From assembly GCA_025403435.1 (NCBI GenBank), contig CM046350.1, positions 27,978,938-28,042,937 on the forward strand: a DNA stretch of 64,000 nucleotides, in the 5' to 3' direction. Position 1 is the first letter of the stretch, and the number at the start of each line of letters is the position of its first letter. This document shows, piece by piece, positions 58,686-64,000 of this stretch. This DNA comes from Artocarpus heterophyllus. Taxonomy: Eukaryota; Streptophyta; Magnoliopsida; Rosales; Moraceae. Under the pieces are notes generated by a model. The model was not told where the DNA came from, made no database searches, and saw nothing but the letters and a program-made list of their open reading frames with translations. Position numbers and translations under genes: made by a program.

Positions 58686-59060
58686 CTATGACGCGATCTT
58701 GTACACCGTGACATGCCCGCCCTCAACGAAGTCCTTTATCACATGATACTTTCGATCAATATGCTTACTCTTCTTGTGAAATCTTGGTTCCTTAGCATTA
58801 GCTACCACCGCACTGTTATCACAGTACAGTGATACCGCTTTATCCATACCAGGAACTACCTCACGATCCCCAAGGAACCTGCAAAGCCATGCTGCTTCTT
58901 TTGAAGCACCACTAGCTGCCACATACTTGGCCTCCATCATTGAATCCGAAGTGCAATCTTGCTTCACACTTCTCCAATTGATGGCATCGCCACCCAGAGT
59001 AAACACAAAACCCGAAGTTGATTTCCTAAAATCTAGACAGGATTGAAATTTGAGTCAACA
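58686..59060 (-). pseudogene. CopA4 RNase H
   Basis: Mostly open (58686-59006, - strand): GGDAINWRSVKQDC, SMMEAKYVAASGASKEAAWL (Glu), LYCDNSAVVANAKEP (Asp) and KHIDRKYHVIKDFV. It removes RNA template from the hybrid. The upstream Asp block (normally YTDSDFQ) is in broken frame around 59030-59090. Confidence 0.88.
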
Positions 59061-60212
59061 TATCCTAGAGGAGTTAAGTCCTTACTCGACTACACAAGCA
59101 TATACCCTCGAGTCCTTCTCAGGTACTTGAAAATATGCTTTACTGCAACCCAATGGTTCGATCCTGGATCCGCCTGAAATCGACTCACAATCTCAACTGC
59201 ATAACTAATATCCAGTAGTATACAAAGCATGGCATACATGAGACTACCCACTACCAAAGCATAAGGTACCTTCTTCATGTATTCTCTTTCTTCATAAGAC
59301 TTTGGAGAGTGTTTCTTAGAAAGAGTAATTCTAGACCTAGATGGTTATCCTCCTTTCTTGGAATCCTGCATTGCAAACCTTCTGAGAATTTTATCTATGT
59401 AGCTGGCTTGTGATAAAGTTATCATTTTGTTCTTCCTATCCCAAAAGATCTGGATACCGAGAACAAAATTAGCCTCACCCAAGTCTTTCATGTCAAACTG
59501 CTTGGTCAACTATAATTTGACTGATGACAATGCCCCAACGTCATTGCCAATTAGCCGAATGTCATCTACATAGAGCAGTAGAAAAACCACCTTCCCATCC
59601 TTAATGTGTTTGTAAACACATAGCTCATCCACATTTTGTGAGAACCCATAAGTCTTGATCACTTGATCAAATCTTATGTTCCAAGAACGAGAAGCTTGCT
59701 TAAGTCCATAAATTGACTTTAGCAGCTTACAAACCTTACCCTTTTAAACCTTGACCTTGAACCCATCTGGTTGTGCCATATAAATAGACTCATCAAGATA
59801 GCCATTTAGAAAAGCCGTCTTGACATCCATCTGCCAAATCTCGTAGTCGAGAGCAACAGCTATGGACAAGAGAATCTGGATGGACTTAAGCATGGCTACA
59901 AGCTGAAAAGGTTTCCTCATAATCGATTCCTTCCTTTTGCATATAACCCTTAGCTACCAGTTCAGCCTTAAAGGTTTTGACCTTTCCATCCACTCCTCTT
60001 TTTCGCTTGTACATCCACTTACACTCTATGGGATTTACCCCTTCAGGAAGATCCACAAGCTCCCAAACCTGATTAGTCTCCATAGACTTTATCTCAATGT
60101 TCATGGCCTCTGTCCAGAGTTTTGAATTAATATCCTCCATAAAATCTGCGTAAGTATAAGGATCCCTGTCATATTCATCCGGTTCAGTGAAGTAGACCTC
60201 CCTATTGAACAT
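59061..60212 (-). pseudogene. CopA4 reverse transcriptase
   Basis: Start of RT at 60212: WTEAMNIEIKSMETNQVWEL, then KWMYKRKRGVDGKV and KGYMQKEGIDYEETFS to 59886. DVKTAFLNGYLDESIYMAQP-like residues near 59770-59830, YGLKQASRSW near 59680-59715, and a YVDD box in LLYVDDIRLIGND (about 59548-59586), catalytic Asp pair intact. GSLMYAMLC near 59225-59250 and HIFKYLRRTRGYMLV at 59090-59130. Frames shift at 59886 and later. Confidence 0.88.
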
Positions 60213-61234
60213 ATACCTCTCAGGTTAACGCCCGATCCTCCCACTATGTCGAAGCCCCTTAGGACATTGTTTTGGTTTGTTTGGTTTTTCTACACTGATT
60301 GGAACGGTTTCATTTGGAACCCCAGAGTGATCGGATCACTCCTTAATTCCTCAAGCACCAATTTCCTTCAAGCTTTAAAGTTGTCCATGTAACTCTCCTC
60401 AAGGAAAGTTGCATTAGTTGAAACCACAACTTTATTTTCCTTTGGGTTATAAAAATAACCCCCTTTAGTCCCTTTTGGATATCCTACAAACGCGCAAACT
60501 TCTGAACGTGCTTCCAAATTATTCGAATCCTTAAACAGGACATAAGCTGGACATCCCCATATGCAAATATAGGTTTAAGGATGTCTTCCTACCCGTCCAC
60601 AACTCGTGAGGAGTTTTAGGGACTGATTTTGAAGGCACATTATTCAAAAGATAACATGCGGTTTGGAGTGCATATCCCCAAAATGATGAAGGCAATGATG
60701 AATAACTCATCATGGAACTGACCATGTCCAACAAAGTCCTATTCCTTCTCTCCGCTACGCTATTCTGCTGCGGAGTGCCCGGCATAGTCAAATGGGATAA
60801 AATCTCATTCTCTAATAAGTGTCCCAAGAACTCATCAGAAAGGTATTCTCCACCTCGATTGATTGAAGTGCCTTTATAGGTCTAACCAATTGCTTTTCCA
60901 CTTCAGCCTTAAACTCTTTGAACTTGTCAAAAGTTTTGCTTTTGTGGTGCATCTAGTACATAAACCCATATCTTGAGTAATCGTCAATAAAAGTGACAAA
61001 GTACTCATACCTTCCTCATGCCCGGATGTTCATCGGTCCGCAAACATCACTATGCACAAGTTCTAGAACCCCTTCGGCCCTTTTGCCCTTAGACCCGAAT
61101 GGTCTTTTGGTCATTTTACCTTCCAAACAAGATTCACATTGAGGTATAGATTCCACCCTTAAGTGACTTAAAGGTCCATCCCTTACCGACCTTTGAATCC
61201 TATTCAGGTTAAATGACCAAGCTGCAAATACCAA
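60213..61234 (-). pseudogene. CopA4 integrase
   Basis: Zinc domain end: RVESIPQCESCLEGKMTKRP, then ELVHSDVCGPMNIRA with the first Asp (61016-61234). The central part (60830-61015), which should hold the second Asp, is in broken frame. The block [16 protein letters not shown] (about 60740-60785) keeps the catalytic Glu; the usual Gly before Val is Ser. C-terminal [20 protein letters not shown] and [11 protein letters not shown] to 60600, then the FVGYPKGT-like C-terminal block to about 60400. Confidence 0.86.
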
Positions 61235-61710
61235 AGATAACTCTTATTAGAGTGTAAAGTTTTAAATCTTTTAGAGTTATTATCATTCATCTCAGCATTA
61301 AGCGATAAGTCCATCTTAGGTTTGATAAAATATAGATTATTTTGCATCCATCCAGAATAGATAAAAGATTTATTTTTACGAACCACCACTTTATCATTAA
61401 AAGAAACGAAATAAGAGTCTTTAAATAAACAAGCTATAGAAATTAAATTCCTTTTAAATTTAGGAACATAAAAATAATCTTGCAAAAATAAATTCCTATA
61501 ATTATCAAAATAAAGATGGACATCTCTCACTGCTTTCGCTGAGACCAAGGATCCATCGCTCATCCAAAGCGTGAAGTCTTCATGCAGCAGACTTCTCGTT
61601 TCTTTGAACCCCTGCAGAGAAACACAAACATGATTAGTTGCACCAAAATCTATGACCCAAATGTCACTAGATTCTCCAACCACACAAGTTTCTAAATACA
61701 GAAGTTCACA
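61204..61710 (-). pseudogene. CopA4 protease and GAG-pre-integrase region
   Basis: The - strand frame 61204-61992 includes SSDIWVIDFGATNHVC at about residues 108-123; the catalytic motif, usually DSG or DTG, reads DFG. Then LWMSDGSLVSAKAVRDV, YVPKFKRNLISIACL and a pre-integrase start YLWYLQLGHLT, where the first zinc-ligand His is replaced by Tyr (C-to-T). Protease would have been inactive with the current motif. Confidence 0.85.
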
Positions 61711-62535
61711 CCTACCTCCTTTAGAAAGGAAGTCCATGCAATGCTTCTTTATGTGCCCAACCTTCCCATAGAAGAAGGATTTAAGCTTCTTCGGGTTCTT
61801 TTTCTTCATCATCTTGCTCTTGGTGCTGGCAGGAATAGAAGATTTCCCATTCTTGGCCCGTTGCTTCTTTCCATTCCTAGAGTTAAGATTGGAACCAAAA
61901 GCAGCTACCATGTTGGCCTCTCCACCCGCAAGAGACTCCCTGATCAGTAGTTTGAACTCCTGTAACTGTTTCATTAATTTCGTCAAGGTCATATCCCGTC
62001 TATTGCTTAAATTAAAAGTAGCTCTAAATGAAATAAATTTCTTTTATAGAGTCTCAAAGACCATAGTTATCTGAGTTTCAACATCAATGTCGGCTCCATT
62101 GGTTTGAGCCTCAGTGAGGTAACCTATGACCAACATCATGTGGTCCTTTATAGATGTTCCCTGTCTCTGCTTATAGTTTAAGAGTTTTCAAAGCACCCCT
62201 TGCCGCTTTGTTATGTCTGGGCCTCCAAACATATCATCAAAATTATCTAAAATCTACTTCGCAGTCTCATAATCCTGATGTTGAGCCTGCAGCACGTTAT
62301 TCATGCTAGCCATAACATAGCAACGAGCCTAATCATTAGCATCTTTCCAGCAATCATACGCTTGGAATTGCTCATTAGTTGAGTCTCCCGTAGGCTTGGG
62401 AGGATAAGGGATTGTCAGTACATATTTCAGTTTCTCAAAGGAGAGGACGATATCCAGGTTCCTTTTACAATCATTATAATTCTCTCCGATTAATAGGTTT
62501 TTGTTAAGTATCGATGATAAGACATTTTTAGACAT
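61711..62535 (-). pseudogene. CopA4 Gag
   Basis: I choose ATG 62535-62533: MSKNVLSSILNKNLLIGENY, followed by LDIVLSFEKLKYVLT, a standard copia Gag start (usually LIGxNYxDWKRNL; here Trp is Cys). A stop near 62329 and shifts follow. The nucleocapsid part (61992-61720) has LIRESLAGGEANMV, a Lys-rich run and a ruined knuckle, FFYGKVGHIKKHC, where the first two Cys ligands are lost. Confidence 0.85.
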
Positions 62536-63163
62536 TTTTAATCTATAATAAAGAATCATATACCAAACATAAGCAAACATATAATAACAATTTAGTTACA
62601 TAACATAATCATGCAAAATCATACGAAGGTGTTTATGTGTCAAAATCTTGAAAATATCACAACCTTACAACAATAATTCCCAACTCATAATTCAACAAGC
62701 TCCTAGAGGAGTCATACCAAATTCAATCAAGAACACGGATTCACTCCTCATTAATATATGCCATCCAGGACCCGTATGATCTAGCATATATTAATAATAA
62801 TTTCTTTGGCCATTAATTTTATTATAGAGCTCCTAAGGGAGGTTAATAATAAAAGTAACGTGAGTGTATAACCATTGTTTCAATATTTTATCCATGATTT
62901 ATAATCACTACTTAGGGGTGTGCAATCATAAATCATGCTAAAATACCTTATCCTCTCAGAGATCCAACATGGTACATGATAGAAATCCCTTCCTAGGGGT
63001 CGGGACCACCATGTTCTACCTATGGACCAATGATGGAGGCCTTAGGTTCTCTCTTTGAAAATCTTCTCCCACTCAATCTTTTGAAATCAAGGTTTTATTT
63101 TATGAACATGCATGAACAATTTTAATATGAGCGGCACTCCCTATTCTATATGGCATGTTATCA
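62536..63163 (-). other. CopA4 leader remnant
   Basis: Gag-proximal leader, homologous to A1 2707-3235. 62968-63163 is the inverted twin of 56390-56582. It ends at TGTTATCA, beyond which homology to the CopA leader stops. Confidence 0.85.
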
Positions 63164-63480
63164 AATGGATTACAAAAAGAATAAGTTTAACTTTAATCTT
63201 TACTATAGAATTTTAGAAATTATATATTAATTGCATAAATCCTTCAATCACAAAAACAAAATATGAAATATTTTCTAGGAAAATCCTTAACTTAAATATG
63301 TAAATTACAATGTTTAATTCTAGGGTTTTCTCGTCATTATAACACTGACTCCGATGACATCATGATTGGTGACGGCATTGATCTCTCCATCATACATTGA
63401 TTTGCAACAATCTCTTCTCCTTTTAAATGTTTTTTGTTCTCAAATATTTTTTGCGCTCTTGATATGAAAAGAATTTAATT
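63164..63480. other. Unassigned AT-rich sequence
   Basis: No homology noticed to other parts of the window and no credible frame. It probably belongs to the host sequence or to the upstream part of the copia fragment that follows. Confidence 0.4.
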
Positions 63481-63830
63481 TTTGTTTCTTGGTTTTGCCT
63501 TAACAATAACACTTCCATTGAATTTTTACTCAATTATTTTCTTGTGAAAGATCTTTTGCCTTAACAAATAACATTTGCAAGGCAAGACGCATTTATGAGT
63601 AGCCTCAACAAACTTCTATCAACACATCATTATTTGCGTTTTCCTCCATTAAAGCTCCTATCTCTAAATGGCATGCTCATCTTGGTAACCCATTGCAAAA
63701 AATGTTGAAACATTTCAAGCTCTAGACTTGTCTACCTCATCTATTTCATCATTCTTTTACGATTTGTGTCATTGCAATAAAACACAAATTACATGTTTTA
63801 ATTCCACACTTACATTATTGTTTCAGTATT
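63481..63830 (+). pseudogene. Copia protease-end and pre-integrase fragment
   Basis: Broken + strand coding: SIEFLLNYFLVKDL near 63517-63557 (usual copia SIEFHPxYFLVKDL at the protease end), then KWHAHLGNPLQKMLKHF near 63667-63717 (pre-integrase WHxRLGHP motif) and FYDLCHCNKTQ near 63756-63790 (normally CxxC). It is a fifth copia lineage, distinct from CopA to CopD by these motifs, and is cut by the CopB LTR at about 63838. Confidence 0.6.
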
Positions 63831-63837
63831 ACTTCAT

Positions 63838-64000
63838 TAAAAACCTGAAACTGAACTCTTGATATTATAGGAAAAATTACACAAAAAAATGAGCAAGTAG
63901 TCCATTGATATAATCATTACATATAACTCAATCCTCTATAAATAGTTTATAATAAAAGCTAAGTCCAATTTTCGTTTACCTCTCTTATTACATCTTTATT
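63838..64000 (-). repeat. CopB-family LTR fragment running off the window
   Basis: Reverse complement matches CopB1 LTR about 765-905, including the AACCTGAAACTGAACTC block and the region around CAATGGACTA. The rest lies beyond 64000. Whether it is a solo LTR or part of a full element cannot be decided here. Confidence 0.7.

Larger units (their letters stand above)
56583..63163 (-). mobile_element. CopA4: copia element with gag-pol and 3' LTR, 5' truncated
   Basis: On the - strand: part of the leader (63163 to about 62536), gag (from ATG 62535), protease, integrase, RT, RNase H, polypurine tract and 3' LTR (58569 to 56583). The primer site, first 1 kb of leader and 5' LTR are absent at the 63163 end, but a matching 5' LTR plus leader lies head-to-head at 53468-56582. 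It is the most complete CopA coding region in the window, though broken by stops in each domain. Confidence 0.88.

Noticed and set aside
61204..61992. Retroviral-type element with an envelope gene
   Set aside because: The order gag, protease, integrase, RT, RNase H is Ty1/copia, and no reading frame follows RNase H before the LTR in any of the elements.

Overview
The window reads as nuclear DNA of a seed plant. It is AT-rich and packed with decayed plant Ty1/copia elements, solo LTRs resembling Ty3/gypsy LTRs, and a plant-type LINE ending in a zf-RVT zinc domain and RNase H. The copia primer-binding sites match the usual initiator-methionine tRNA complement. I cannot name the species. I see no intact host gene and no rRNA, tRNA gene, CRISPR array or bacterial-type operon. 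Family labels (CopA to CopD, G1, G2, S1, E) are mine; boundaries rest on TG...CA termini, primer sites, polypurine tracts and 5-bp target duplications read by eye.

Region 1-33600 is one old LINE on the + strand, cut into seven pieces. Its insertions are CopB1 (239-11943, duplication CCAAG), CopC (12546-18963, CTTTA), a G1 solo LTR (20114-23232, GCCCA), CopD (23296-30826, GAGCA/GAGCT), a GC-rich solo LTR S1 (31249-31966, GGTCT) and a MITE-like insert (about 32771-33320). CopB1 itself holds a deletion derivative of CopA on the - strand (A1, 2601-6322) and a solo LTR (E, 8207-9723). With the insertions removed, the LINE runs from the endonuclease-RT linker through RT, the zinc domain and RNase H.

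Region 33601-40277 is the least repetitive part. It holds an imperfect palindrome array, purine-rich tracts and two weak coding-like stretches, but nothing I can call a gene. Region 40278-49143 is a CopB-type solo LTR on the - strand (B2), split by a G2 solo LTR (41300-48425), which is itself split by a second G1 solo LTR (43627-46597).

Region 49144-63163 is a cluster of three CopA pieces: A2 (-, truncated), A3 (+, 5' LTR and leader only) and A4 (-, pol, gag and 3' LTR). A3 and A4 are head-to-head with about 193 bp of leader present in both, as an inversion with staggered breaks would leave. The right edge has a small copia fragment and another CopB LTR running out of the window.

No element here looks autonomous. 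Catalytic sites of LINE RT, CopD RT, CopD integrase and CopC integrase are all damaged, several by C-to-T or G-to-A changes. The most unusual signal is a set of GC-rich, hairpin-forming repeats (core CGGCAGGCCG) present in inverted arrays in the G1 LTRs and again in the LTR and leader of the unrelated CopA family. Several other elements carry arrays of different short palindromes.
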